Made by a program: the position numbers and the translations under genes
Shown: positions 6,886 to 16,057 of the stretch, one piece after another
Numbering within the stretch: the first letter of the stretch is position 1
How the letters are laid out: every line of letters begins with the position of its first letter
The notes under the pieces: generated by a model
What the model saw: the letters and a program-made list of their open reading frames with translations, nothing else
What the model was told of the DNA's origin: nothing
The model's database searches: none
Source of the DNA: Shewanella psychropiezotolerans
GTDB lineage: Bacteria > Pseudomonadota > Gammaproteobacteria > Enterobacterales > Shewanellaceae
NCBI RefSeq assembly: GCF_007197555.1
Contig: NZ_CP041614.1
Coordinates: 922,001-986,000, forward strand
DNA length: 64,000 nucleotides
Reading direction: 5' to 3'

Positions 6886-9042
6886 ATGAAGAAATGGCTT
6901 CTCACTGTCGCTGTAGCTGCCACTTTTGGCGCACAGGCCGACGAAGGTATGTGGCAACCATACCAACTGCCCGCAATGGCCGATGAATTAAAGGCTAAGG
7001 GATTAGAGATTGATGTGGAATCTATCTCTAAATTAACCGAATTTCCAATGAATGCCGTCATTAGCCTAGGTGGTTGTACGGCATCATTCGTCTCACCAAA
7101 GGGGCTGGTGGTCACTAACCATCATTGCGCCTATGGCTCGATTCAATATAACTCGACGCCGGAAAAAAACCTGCTTAAAGATGGCTTCCTGGCTAAGTCT
7201 TATGGCGAGGAGCTACAGGCTACACCGGGTTCACGTATCTATGTGACTGAAGCAGTGACAGATGTGACTGGCAAGGTCAAGAAAGGTTTAGAGAGCAAGC
7301 TTGGTCACGCCTTCTATCAGGGCATTGAGCAGAGAGAAAAGTCATTAGTGGCCGAGTGTGAGGCCGAAGATGGCTATCGCTGTCAGGTATACAGTTTCCA
7401 TGGTGGTTTGGAATATTATCTGGTTAAGCAACTAGAGATCCGCGATGTACGTCTGGTGTATAACCCTGCAGCTAGTGTAGGCAAGTATGGCGGCGATATA
7501 GATAACTGGATGTGGCCACGTCACACCGGTGATTTCTCCTTCTACCGTGGTTATGTGTCTAAAGATGGCAAGCCTGCAGATTTCGACAAAGACAACGTAC
7601 CGTACGAACCAAAAAGTTTCCTGAAGGTTTCGGCTAAAGGTGTGAGTGACGGCGATTTCGTTATGGTGGCAGGTTACCCTGGCCGCACTAACCGTTACCG
7701 CACAGCCAATGAAGTCGAGAACCAGTTCGAGTGGGCATACCCGGAAGGTAAGGTGCTGCGAGAGCGTTTCATCGAGATCATCAAGGAGACAGCACCTGAA
7801 GGCAGCGATGAGCGTATCAAGTATGAAAGCCTGATCGCTGGTTTGGCAAACTATGCCAAGAACTTCACCTCTATGATCGAATTTTACGGTAAGTCGACCA
7901 TGCTTGATGATCGTAAAGGTCGTGAGTCTGAGTTGGCTAGCTGGATCAATAAAGATAGCAAGCGTAAGGTAAAATACGGTAAGACGCTGGCTGAGCTAGA
8001 TAAGCTGATCGCCGAAGGTCAAGATCATCAGGCTCGAGATATTATCTTAGGTTATATTCGCTACACCACTATGGTGCCAACGGCGCGTAAGTTGTACCGT
8101 TTGGCTAATGAGAAACAGCTGGATGATATGGCACGTGAGCCTGGTTACCAGGAACGTGACATGATCCGTTTCAAGTCGAGCATGGAGCGTATCGACCGTC
8201 GTTATGCTGCCAGTGTCGATAAGGCAATGCTGTTTGACATGCTTAAGCGCTACGCCGTATTACCGAGTAGTGAGCGTATTGCAGCTCTGGACAAGGTATT
8301 TGGCATCGGCAAAAAGCTAGATGAGAAGAAGCTGTCTAAAACTCTGGATAAGATGTATGCCAAGACGACACTAGGCGATATGGATACGCGCCTGGCTTGG
8401 TTAGACAAGTCGGTTGCCGACTTTAACGCCTCGAACGATCCTTTCATTCAGTTTGCCGTGGCCATGTATGATACAGACATGAAAATTGAGAAGAAGGACA
8501 AGGAGCTGGCGGGTAAGCTGATGAAGGTGCGCCCTCAGTATATGGACGCGATTATCGCTTACAACACGCAGCAGGGTAAGCCGGTTTATGCCGATGCAAA
8601 CTCAAGTCTGCGTGTGACTGTGGGTCATGTGAAAGGTTACTCACCTCAAGATGGTTTGAAGGCTGTGCCGTTTACGCGTTTAGAAGGTATTTTGGCTAAA
8701 GACACTGGCGCGGATCCATTCGATGCACCGTCTAAGCAGCTGGAGCTCATCAAGCAGAAGCAGTACGGTGATTTCTACATGAAATCTATCGACTCTGTGC
8801 CGGTTAACTTCCTGTCGACGTTAGATACCACTGGCGGTAACTCAGGTTCACCGACTTTAAATGGTCGTGCCGAGCTAGTAGGTCTGTTATTCGATGGTGT
8901 TTACGAGAGTATTATCGGTGATTGGGGTTACGACCCTGAGTCTAACCGTTCTATTCAGGTTGATAGCCGTTACATGCTCTGGGTGATGAAGTATCTGGAT
9001 AATGCAGATAACTTGTTAGAAGAGATGGACATTGTTTATTAG
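6886..9042 (+). CDS. S46 family dipeptidyl-peptidase (DPP7-like)
   Basis: A 718-residue chymotrypsin-fold peptidase that removes N-terminal dipeptides from peptides in the periplasm. A signal peptide is visible (MKKWLLTVAVAATFGAQA). Catalytic residues are His80 in VVTNHHC, an Asp in the DNWMWPRHTGDF block (probably Asp216), and Ser653 in TGGNSGSP. The residue 18 positions after the Ser is Gly671 (LFDGVYE). In characterised S46 enzymes Gly here goes with DPP7-type preference for hydrophobic P1, and Arg with DPP11-type preference for Asp/Glu. Length is typical. It is monocistronic between two terminators, with a weak ribosome binding site. Confidence 0.94.
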   Translation: MKKWLLTVAVAATFGAQADEGMWQPYQLPAMADELKAKGLEIDVESISKLTEFPMNAVISLGGCTASFVSPKGLVVTNHHCAYGSIQYNSTPEKNLLKDGFLAKSYGEELQATPGSRIYVTEAVTDVTGKVKKGLESKLGHAFYQGIEQREKSLVAECEAEDGYRCQVYSFHGGLEYYLVKQLEIRDVRLVYNPAASVGKYGGDIDNWMWPRHTGDFSFYRGYVSKDGKPADFDKDNVPYEPKSFLKVSAKGVSDGDFVMVAGYPGRTNRYRTANEVENQFEWAYPEGKVLRERFIEIIKETAPEGSDERIKYESLIAGLANYAKNFTSMIEFYGKSTMLDDRKGRESELASWINKDSKRKVKYGKTLAELDKLIAEGQDHQARDIILGYIRYTTMVPTARKLYRLANEKQLDDMAREPGYQERDMIRFKSSMERIDRRYAASVDKAMLFDMLKRYAVLPSSERIAALDKVFGIGKKLDEKKLSKTLDKMYAKTTLGDMDTRLAWLDKSVADFNASNDPFIQFAVAMYDTDMKIEKKDKELAGKLMKVRPQYMDAIIAYNTQQGKPVYADANSSLRVTVGHVKGYSPQDGLKAVPFTRLEGILAKDTGADPFDAPSKQLELIKQKQYGDFYMKSIDSVPVNFLSTLDTTGGNSGSPTLNGRAELVGLLFDGVYESIIGDWGYDPESNRSIQVDSRYMLWVMKYLDNADNLLEEMDIVY

Positions 9043-9134
9043 CATTTAGCTACGAGGTTGCTAGTTTCTAGGAGAAAGTCCTAGGAGTTTGAACCTAGGT
9101 GCTCACTTCGTGTCGAGGGCTAAATGTTGAAGTT

Positions 9135-9162
9135 AAGCGGTCACTTAGATGGCCGCTTTTTT
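9135..9162 (+). terminator. Rho-independent terminator after the S46 peptidase
   Basis: AAGCGG (9135-9140) pairs with CCGCTT (9153-9158), followed by a T-run. Confidence 0.75.
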
Positions 9163-9280
9163 ATTTGTCAGATAACAAATTTCAAATATCTTTTTGATTG
9201 GTTCATTGGGCTTAGCTGATGTTTGGTTAGTTTTAGGTAAGCCTAACTTCGTTGATATCTATCACCTGCCGTGGGCTTAA

Positions 9281-9379
9281 GTGTGAACACTTCTGTGACA
9301 CGCTGTGGACCCATCCATGGGCGCTCTGCGGTTTCATCCTTGAAACCGAAGGTCACAGCCGCATTCACACCTGAGTGTT
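9281..9379. repeat. REP-like nested inverted-repeat element
   Basis: Nested complementary blocks are visible: GTGTGAA / TTCACAC outside, GCTGTG / CACAGC in the middle, and a perfect 8-bp hairpin CGGTTTCA / TGAAACCG (9329-9336 and 9341-9348) in the centre. No coding frame spans it and no T-run follows. It looks like a long folded intergenic repeat of the REP/BIME kind; whether it recurs in the genome cannot be seen here. Confidence 0.5.
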
Positions 9380-9480
9380 TATCTCTTCGATTTAAGCTTT
9401 GTTAGATAGGGGGGCCTTGTGTATCAAGGTGTTAGGTTCTTATTGAGAAAGGTGAGGATAAGAAAAATACCTAAATTTAG

Positions 9481-9514
9481 TAATTACCCCTAATTAGCTA
9501 CGACCCCTTTATTT
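9481..9514 (+). repeat. IS-end-like repeat, copy 1
   Basis: Contains CTACGACCCCTTTATT preceded by CCCCTAATTAG. The same 16-mer recurs at 10225-10240, and a diverged inverted copy lies at 13838-13866. It marks the left edge of the readable transposase fragment. Confidence 0.5.
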
Positions 9515-10204
9515 ATATGAAGAGATCTTCCCTTTAAACCTGAAGGAAAAGCCTAAGGTTCACCTAGAATTTATGACGAAGCTCAAAGCCATGTTACCTA
9601 ATGACTGCAAGCCCATCATCGTAACCGATGCCGGTTTTCGTATTCCTTGGTTTAAGCAAGTTTTGTCCCTTGAGTGGGATTATGTTGGCCGTGTCAGAAA
9701 CCGCACTCACTGCAAGAAGCTGCAGAAAATGACTGGCATCCGATCAAAAATCTATATGGTTTAGCGAGTTCACGCGCCAAGACCCTGGGTACTTTTCACA
9801 TGGGTGAAAAGGTAAGCTTTAAAACTCGCTTAGTCATTTTTAAACGTATCGCCAAAGGGCGAAAAGACAAAAATGCCATGGGCGATGATACTAGAAAAGA
9901 CAAAAAGGTCTCGTGCCAGCGCTGCGCGAGAAAAAGAGCCTTGGTTACTGGCGACATCATTATGTGAGTCTACCGACACAGCTAAGAGAGCCGTTAAAAT
10001 TTATGCGACAAGAATGCAAATTGAGGAAAGCTTTAGGGATGTGAAAACTGGCCTCAAGATGAATGATAGCGGCACTAGAATTGCGAACAGACTTGGCGTA
10101 TTGCTACTCATCGCCAGCCTATCTCAGTTCATGCTGTATTTGCTAGGTTTAGCAGGAATTAGAACTTTGCAAAGCTTAGTGATGGCTCCCCAAGCATGCT
10201 ATTA
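9498..10204 (+). pseudogene. Decayed IS4-family transposase
   Basis: Three consecutive pieces of one IS4-family DDE transposase lie in alternating frames, implying at least two frameshifts (near 9760 and 9900). Piece one has VTDAGFRIPWF, the Asp-containing segment, and YVGRVRN. The last has YATRMQIEESFRD, the YREK-like region with the catalytic Glu, then a hydrophobic C-terminus. The N-terminal third expected of the family is missing; the readable frame begins around RPLY near 9501. The element is therefore inactive. It lies between the S46 peptidase and the convergent LruC protein gene. Confidence 0.85.
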
Positions 10205-10224
10205 AATTCGTGGGATCCCTCAGA

Positions 10225-10240
10225 CTACGACCCCTTTATT
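10225..10240 (+). repeat. IS-end-like repeat, copy 2
   Basis: An exact second copy of CTACGACCCCTTTATT in direct orientation, about 25 bp after the transposase stop. Together with copy 1 it brackets the transposase remnant. Confidence 0.5.
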
Positions 10241-10337
10241 CCAAACAGTCCACTATTGGCACCGAGCAGATTGCGTGCCTTATGGGTTAAAAGTGGCGCT
10301 ACAAGCGGTTAACTCAGCCACATATGGCCATGTTATT

Positions 10338-10367
10338 CAGGGTATCAAATATATATTTGATACCCTG
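10338..10367. repeat. Perfect 30-bp palindrome between convergent units
   Basis: CAGGGTATCAAATAT is followed directly by its exact reverse complement, with no loop. It sits between the IS remnant (+) and the stop of the LruC-protein gene (-). It could be a bidirectional transcription stop or a protein-binding site; there is no T-run on either side. Confidence 0.6.
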
Positions 10368-10403
10368 ATTCCTACTTAGGTGTTATTCACTCCGGCAGCG
10401 AAG

Positions 10404-12995
10404 TTATTTTCCTTTATTCTTTTTATGTTTGTACCAGTCTTTTTTACTCTTACCACGACTTGAAGCCCAGTCTAAAATTTCAGGATAATCATGCGATAAA
10501 TCCACTTTCTCTTTTGGATGTTCCCATATTTGCGGAATGATCATCGCCCAAGGTAAATTATCTTCTGTCTGGTAAAATTTATCTGTGCTTTTATCCGTAT
10601 CATCATGATTTGAACCAAATTGTCTTTTCGATGCATACTTGGTTGGTCGATAACCAGGGAAATGTACTTCAATAACTTCACCATTACCCAGTTTTCGTGA
10701 AATATACGTATTATAAGGTGCTGAACCAAAAATGTTCTCATCCACTGGATTTTTTAAGTTGATGGTTACAGTAAACATTGCACCTGTAACTTTAGGACTA
10801 TTCGGTTCTGTATTAGCAAATTTAAACCCATTTGGGGTCGGTAAAGCATCTTCAATGTCATCGATAATTACAAACATAGTCTGATTACCATCTGCAATCG
10901 GCGTTAATGGTACAGCATTAGAAACCGGCCCCATGGTTGCGGATTCGATATTCGTAATGGGGGTGTTAATACTGACCTGAAGTGCGTTTTTATATGACGC
11001 CCCTCTCGCAACCGGTTGAAGTTTAAGGATGATTTTACTTATCTGTCCATCAACTTTCGTCTCTATCGTATTATAATTAATCACAACATCATTAAAATCA
11101 TAATCACCTTTACTGGGCCAAAAATCTTCAAAAGCCATTGTCCCCATCTGATTCTCCGCGGGTGAGTAAGCAGTGCTACTGACTAACGGCACTGGTACAT
11201 CGGCCACTTCTAACGGAGAAGTATCATAAAGATTAACCTCAAGACCATCACTAAAATTATCCTTATCACTATCAGCATCGAGTGGGTCTGTAAGATGAAG
11301 ATTAAGTTCTTCATTATCGGTCAAGCCATCACCATCGGTATCGGCCAGTATCGGGTCTGTTGCTAACTCATTCACTTCAACTTCATCAGATAATCCATCA
11401 CCATCGGTATCAATTAATCCTGGGTCAGTGTTAAGTATGTTTACTTCATATTCATCTGAGAACCCATCCCCATCCGTATCCAATAAAGTTGGGTCCGAAT
11501 TATAAAATATTACTTCCTCTAAATCGGTCAGCGTATCTTGGTCTGTGTCACTTAAAAGCGGATCTGAACCGTAAATAGTCACCTCTTCAAAATCATTTAA
11601 TCCATCATTATCAGTATCTGGATCTGTCGGTGATGTATTTAAAATATCAGTTTCATCACTATTAGATAATCCATCTCCATCAAGATCATCTGGATTTACA
11701 ACCGCTTCCTCAGTGGGATTATTCAATGTTGCTAAGGTATTTTCTAAATCTATTTCAGCTTGTGTTTGCTGTGTTTGTACATTCAATGCATATACATAAA
11801 CATCACCAGGTAAACTTTTTTTGATCTTTTTATTATGCGCCCCAACACTAACATAGCTTTTAGAAACACCCACAGCATGGCCAAAATTATCCTGTGAGGC
11901 ACCGTCTGCCGCTGTAAATGAAAATTGCTCCAGCCAAACATCACCAACAAGATGGAACAGAACAACGCTTCCTGATGATGAATTCCTATTTTCAGCGCCA
12001 ATCACTATATGCTCGCCAACAATCGCGACTGAATTACCAAATTGATCGCCAGAAACTCCTGTACTAGCGGTTAGCTTGGCTTGATTAGTCCATACATCAT
12101 CTTTGCGTTTATATACGTAAACAGCCCCCTTTTTAATCTCATTATTTCCATGGGGATTATTTTCCATCCCAGCACCAACAACCGCATAATCTTTAGAAAT
12201 AGCCACTGATAATGCGTAATTGGCAGCACGAGTCACTAAGCCTCCTTTTAGTGTTGCTTGCTTAGTCCAAGTATCATCATAATCATCATATTTATAAATA
12301 TAAGCAGAACCTTCTTTAGTCTTACCTGACTCACCATCGCCAATGATTAAATAGTCTTCAGATATACTAACAGCAGCTCCAAATTTTTTACTCTTGAACT
12401 CTGAGTCTGGAGTGATAGTGGTATTTAAGATCCAATTAGATCCAGTACGTTTATAAACATAAACAACACCATCATCATTCGAGCCTCCTGGCGAAGCTAT
12501 TACCGCAAGATCGCCCGATATACTGACTGACTGACCGAAAAAATCATTGCTCGTTGTCCCCGGTTTCGTCATTTCTCCCTGCTGATTCCAGTTACCATTT
12601 TCATAATTAAAAATATAAACAGCACCAGTTTGTCCGCCTTGAAGCTCAGCACTAACAATGACACTCTGATCTGAAATCGCCACTGCACTACCAAACTGTT
12701 TAATTGCTTTCTGAGTACCTGAGATAGGGTTTAGGCAACTCGTCATAGTCCAAGTGGATTGATTTCGTAAAAAAATACACGCTTCCCCCTGATCGTTTTG
12801 TTTTCCTGGCGTTCCAACAACGATAAAAGACTCAGTAACAGCCACTGAAGTGCCAAAATTAGCAAATGATTTAGTTGCACCATTAGCAAGCTGGCCCTGC
12901 AGCGTAGGTTCAGCATTAAGAGAAAGATGCCAAAAGCTGATCATTAGCAATAAGATAAATAAAAGTACGTCTGAATATTTTTTTATATTAAGCAT
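10404..12995 (-). CDS. Secreted FG-GAP / thrombospondin type 3 / LruC-domain protein
   Basis: An 863-residue exported protein with an N-terminal signal peptide. About seven FG-GAP-type repeats fill residues 35-400 (recurring FGxSVAIS...VIVGAP and YVYK units), as in integrin-like beta-propellers. Residues about 430-600 are thrombospondin type 3 calcium-binding repeats with many DTDGDGLSD units. The rest, starting at MAFEDFWPSKGDYDFNDVV, is a LruC (DUF4842-type) domain. Such proteins are surface-located, and a role in adhesion or matrix is plausible but inferred. It starts 6 bp after the lipoprotein gene, so the two form an operon. Confidence 0.85.
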   Translation of the reverse strand: MLNIKKYSDVLLFILLLMISFWHLSLNAEPTLQGQLANGATKSFANFGTSVAVTESFIVVGTPGKQNDQGEACIFLRNQSTWTMTSCLNPISGTQKAIKQFGSAVAISDQSVIVSAELQGGQTGAVYIFNYENGNWNQQGEMTKPGTTSNDFFGQSVSISGDLAVIASPGGSNDDGVVYVYKRTGSNWILNTTITPDSEFKSKKFGAAVSISEDYLIIGDGESGKTKEGSAYIYKYDDYDDTWTKQATLKGGLVTRAANYALSVAISKDYAVVGAGMENNPHGNNEIKKGAVYVYKRKDDVWTNQAKLTASTGVSGDQFGNSVAIVGEHIVIGAENRNSSSGSVVLFHLVGDVWLEQFSFTAADGASQDNFGHAVGVSKSYVSVGAHNKKIKKSLPGDVYVYALNVQTQQTQAEIDLENTLATLNNPTEEAVVNPDDLDGDGLSNSDETDILNTSPTDPDTDNDGLNDFEEVTIYGSDPLLSDTDQDTLTDLEEVIFYNSDPTLLDTDGDGFSDEYEVNILNTDPGLIDTDGDGLSDEVEVNELATDPILADTDGDGLTDNEELNLHLTDPLDADSDKDNFSDGLEVNLYDTSPLEVADVPVPLVSSTAYSPAENQMGTMAFEDFWPSKGDYDFNDVVINYNTIETKVDGQISKIILKLQPVARGASYKNALQVSINTPITNIESATMGPVSNAVPLTPIADGNQTMFVIIDDIEDALPTPNGFKFANTEPNSPKVTGAMFTVTINLKNPVDENIFGSAPYNTYISRKLGNGEVIEVHFPGYRPTKYASKRQFGSNHDDTDKSTDKFYQTEDNLPWAMIIPQIWEHPKEKVDLSHDYPEILDWASSRGKSKKDWYKHKKNKGK

Positions 12996-13001
12996 AATCG
13001 T

Positions 13002-13454
13002 TTACTCAACTAGGTAGTGAATATGATTAGTTTTATCTATTGGTAGCTCAAGCTCTGCATAACTATCGCCATTAATAACGACTACCATTGATTCTGCATA
13101 ACTGGGGACAGGCAGCAAACTGGTATATTTCATCGCATTGTGAATTTCAGCTTTTTCTAGCAGATTGATCGGCGTATTAGTATCAGGATCCGTTGCTGAA
13201 TAAACTGAAATAACCGTAAATCCTTGCATCTGACTAAAAGAAATATCAATTTTTACAGCTCTTTGCATATCAAACGTAAAGCCATCTTTAATTACAACAT
13301 CGTCAAAAGATGGTAATAACACAGGCTCTGGTTCAGTATGTACCTCTACATCTGGTTCAGTCTCCTCCTCTACATCTGAGTTAGAACACCCCATAAAGAG
13401 CACCATAAACAACACTGCATAACAGCATATTATTAATCGACTTAGATTACCCAT
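13002..13454 (-). CDS. Small lipoprotein co-transcribed with the LruC protein
   Basis: About 150 residues with a lipoprotein signal peptide ending in the lipobox LFMGC. Then comes an acidic linker (EEETEPDVEVHTEPEPV) and a compact beta-rich domain. I recognise no family. An ATG at 13454 with AAAGGA upstream is preferred over an in-frame TTG at 13475. The 6-bp gap to the LruC gene implies an operon. It may be a partner or outer-membrane anchor for the LruC protein; that is inference from position. Confidence 0.75.
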   Translation of the reverse strand: MGNLSRLIICCYAVLFMVLFMGCSNSDVEEETEPDVEVHTEPEPVLLPSFDDVVIKDGFTFDMQRAVKIDISFSQMQGFTVISVYSATDPDTNTPINLLEKAEIHNAMKYTSLLPVPSYAESMVVVINGDSYAELELPIDKTNHIHYLVE

Positions 13455-13837
13455 TGCTCGATATCCTTTTAGCAAATTTGAGTTAGTACTCGGTAAGCAC
13501 AGCGTTTATAGCTTCACGAAAACCAATCTTCAATTCTAAATAGCAATGTTTAAGCCAACTGGAAAACATTAATGAACAAGATGTTAAGCTAAAACCAATA
13601 AGAACAGGAAGTCACTGTTGGCTAAAGAGAAAAGTAGCTGGTCTCAATGTGGAATGATGGTAAATTCGGTTTAGAAGTGTTCTCAACAAACGATAAAGAG
13701 TGTAATTTGCAATGCATATAGCAAAGTACACATTACAATATTTCATAATGCAAATACTGTTACTTCCGCACAACACTAGGGACGAGTGACGGGGCTATCG
13801 AAGATACAATAATGTGGGATGCCCAAGTCACTTCAGG

Positions 13838-13866
13838 AACAAAGGGGCCGTAGCGAATTAGGTAGT
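13838..13866 (-). repeat. Diverged inverted copy of the IS-end-like repeat
   Basis: AACAAAGGGGCCGTAGCGAATTAG resembles the reverse complement of 9491-9514 (AATAAAGGGGTCGTAGCTAATTAG), with three differences. It suggests another remnant of the same element in this 770-bp gap. Confidence 0.4.
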
Positions 13867-13872
13867 TCTCAT

Positions 13873-14239
13873 GATTAAAATTGTTTACAGGCAAGGTTAA
13901 ATAAAGAACCTTCTTTTGAAGAACTAAGTGTAGATGCGGTTGCTAGCTTCCAAAACAAGGATGATTTGGCAGAGCTCACATGGCCAATTTTGTTCCATAC
14001 AAAATTTGGCATTTCCTCCGCTGATCCATAGGGATATGGGAAATGTCTTAAAAGCGTCTGGAACGCTTAAGACCCTGGAGGTCAGACTGACTCTTTATGA
14101 AATCAAGAACCAGCGACTCGCAGAACCTTTTCAAAATAAAGAGTGCACAATACTCGCCGGAGAGGCGTTAGGTTACAATGAAGGGGCGACCTTCAAACTA
14201 CACTCAATAAAACTCAGCCAGAAGCTAAACAAAAAATGA
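13873..14239 (+). pseudogene. Possible frameshifted gene remnant
   Basis: Two open stretches in different frames abut. The first (about 13882-14029) reads like protein (RLNKEPSFEELSVDAVAS, then a TWPILFHTKFGIS segment) and ends at a TAG. The second, in the frame of 13934-14239, continues from about 14025 with a charged, beta-like segment and a KLNKK end. A one-base change near 14025 would join them. No start codon with a ribosome binding site was found and no family was recognised, so this is a low-confidence call. The 400 bp before it (13476-13870) hold nothing clear apart from the lipoprotein promoter region and the IS-like repeat. Confidence 0.25.
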
Positions 14240-14248
14240 AACCAGCCT

Positions 14249-14986
14249 TCATTCCAAGGCTGATTTAAGCTTGATTAGCTCAGAAGCCGTCAGCTGCCTC
14301 ATCTCTCCCTCCTTAAGCTCACCTAGCTTAAGTGTCTGTATCTGTATCCGTTTAAGATCTATCACCTTATAGCCTAATGCTTGGCTCATGCGGCGGATTT
14401 GTCGGTTAAGCCCTTGGGTGAGTATGATCTCAAACTTGTCATCATCAAGACGGGTCATCTTACAGGGGAGGGTAGTGACGTCCCGGTAGCTAACGCCTTG
14501 GGCCATGTTGATTAAGAAACTGTCATCGAAATTGCGATCAACTTGCACCTGATAAGTTTTGCTATGGCCGAAATCCGGGTGCATCAACTTCTGGGTTAAT
14601 TCACCATTGTTGGTTAATAGCAGCTGACCACGAGAGTCCTTGTCTAAACGTCCAACAGGATAGAGCCTGGGGTTAGCTGGCAGTAGATGTAACACAGAGC
14701 AGGGGTCATCGGGCAAGAGACGACAATCTGTACCGACAGACTTATTGAGCATCCAGTACTGTTTAGACTCGATTCCCTGAATAAACACATCATCGAATTT
14801 GAGTATTTCTTGGCTGATAAAACCTGAGCCGCTGTCGATTAAGCTGATGGTATCTATATGGTTGGCGAGGCGTCCATCTATGGTGATATGACCGTCTCTG
14901 ATATAACGAGTCGCAGCCCTGCGGGAGCAGAGCCCTGTCATGGCAAGGTATTTAGCCAGACGAATAGTGGGTTTCTCTTGTGTCAT
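14249..14986 (-). CDS. rluF: RluF-type 23S rRNA pseudouridine synthase
   Basis: A 245-residue RsuA/RluB/E/F-family enzyme that isomerises a uridine in 23S rRNA (U2604 in E. coli for RluF). An N-terminal S4 RNA-binding domain (RLAKYLAMTGLCSRRAATRYI, about residues 9-29) precedes the catalytic domain. The catalytic Asp lies in GRLDKDSRGQLLLT. The late motif LTQGLNRQIRRM is also typical. RluF is favoured over RsuA or RluB because of the close match in the catalytic core and QIRRM region, but the long basic C-terminal tail of E. coli RluF is absent. It appears monocistronic. Confidence 0.8.
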   Translation of the reverse strand: MTQEKPTIRLAKYLAMTGLCSRRAATRYIRDGHITIDGRLANHIDTISLIDSGSGFISQEILKFDDVFIQGIESKQYWMLNKSVGTDCRLLPDDPCSVLHLLPANPRLYPVGRLDKDSRGQLLLTNNGELTQKLMHPDFGHSKTYQVQVDRNFDDSFLINMAQGVSYRDVTTLPCKMTRLDDDKFEIILTQGLNRQIRRMSQALGYKVIDLKRIQIQTLKLGELKEGEMRQLTASELIKLKSALE

Positions 14987-15102
14987 TGATCCGTGTCGTG
15001 ATGGTGTAAACAGAGTTGAGTCGCAAGGTTAGCACCTAAACCAGCTTAACTGCCAACATGTTTCAAGGTTGGCAGCCTAAAGCTTAATACCTTTATAGGG
15101 GG

Positions 15103-15810
15103 CTACCAACCTGACATCTGCTTCTGTGACTCGACATCATGCTGCTTAATGGCCAACTTTCTGATATTTAGCGCCAGTAACACGCACCAGAGCATGGTGA
15201 TATTGGTTTGTAACCACATATTTAGCGCTACCCAGCAGACGTCGCCTTCTTCATGCAAACAAGGGGCGAAGTCTAAGATGTTCCAGTCCAGTTGATAGAT
15301 TAGGCCAGATGCACTGATAAAACCAAAGATGGCCAATATAAACAGGGGTCTTGAACAGATCTCTTTATGGGTAAATCTAGTGGAAATAGTAACTAGGTGT
15401 AGAACAAATGTGGCCAATAGGAAGCTGGTGGACACTAGTCTATGTTCGTCTAAATAATTAATGGGAAAGACGCCTATCAGCATAATAGACAGGCCGACCC
15501 AAGAGCCTGTGATCGATAAAAAGTGGCTAAAGTCACCTAGCTTAAGCAAATACAGACCATACATGGCGAGCAGTATGCAAGAGCCTGCGATAATCAGTGA
15601 CATGTTAAAGACATAGGCTAGAGGGGAGTGAACATAATCACCGAGTAAGTCTGAACGTCTGAAGAAGACCTGCATGCCGATATCTTGATATTCAGCCCAG
15701 ACAGAGATGGAGATCCCCACCGATGTGACACAGGCACCGACTAAGATCATCAGTACCACTAATCTGTGTAGGTCATAATGGGTTGAATGTGTTTTTAATT
15801 CACCTTGCAT
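15103..15810 (-). CDS. DUF998-like six-helix membrane protein
   Basis: A 235-residue integral membrane protein with about six hydrophobic helices. The early loop contains FFRRSDLLGDYVHSP and a mid-protein helix pair carries GSWVGLSIMLIGVFPIN, resembling DUF998-type proteins. One extracytoplasmic loop (FAPCLHEEGDVCW) holds two cysteines that could form a disulfide. Function is unknown. A hairpin terminator lies on its 5' side and belongs to the upstream transporter region, so it probably has its own promoter. Confidence 0.6.
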   Translation of the reverse strand: MQGELKTHSTHYDLHRLVVLMILVGACVTSVGISISVWAEYQDIGMQVFFRRSDLLGDYVHSPLAYVFNMSLIIAGSCILLAMYGLYLLKLGDFSHFLSITGSWVGLSIMLIGVFPINYLDEHRLVSTSFLLATFVLHLVTISTRFTHKEICSRPLFILAIFGFISASGLIYQLDWNILDFAPCLHEEGDVCWVALNMWLQTNITMLWCVLLALNIRKLAIKQHDVESQKQMSGW

Positions 15811-15857
15811 CGGTTTTCAGCTTTTCTCAGTACGGCATATGGATTTTAAAAATAAAA

Positions 15858-15892
15858 AAGGAGCGCAGTAAGCTGCACTCCTTTACTTTTAT
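15858..15892 (-). terminator. Hairpin terminator between the NhaC-family gene and the DUF998 gene
   Basis: AAAGGAG-CGCAG and CTGC-CTCCTTT form a stem with a small mismatch, flanked by A-rich and T-rich runs. It may work on either strand. Confidence 0.6.
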
Positions 15893-16057
15893 CGACGTTT
15901 ACAAATTACGTCGAAATTGAATATCCCTATCGTTTCAGCTAAATCAAGCTCTTGGGAGCAATATTAAGTTTAGCTTAACTGGATATCAATTTGCCCTATT
16001 TAAGCTGCATCTGCAATACCACATAAGTTGTAGCCGTTTTTAAGATGCATAGCGGGT

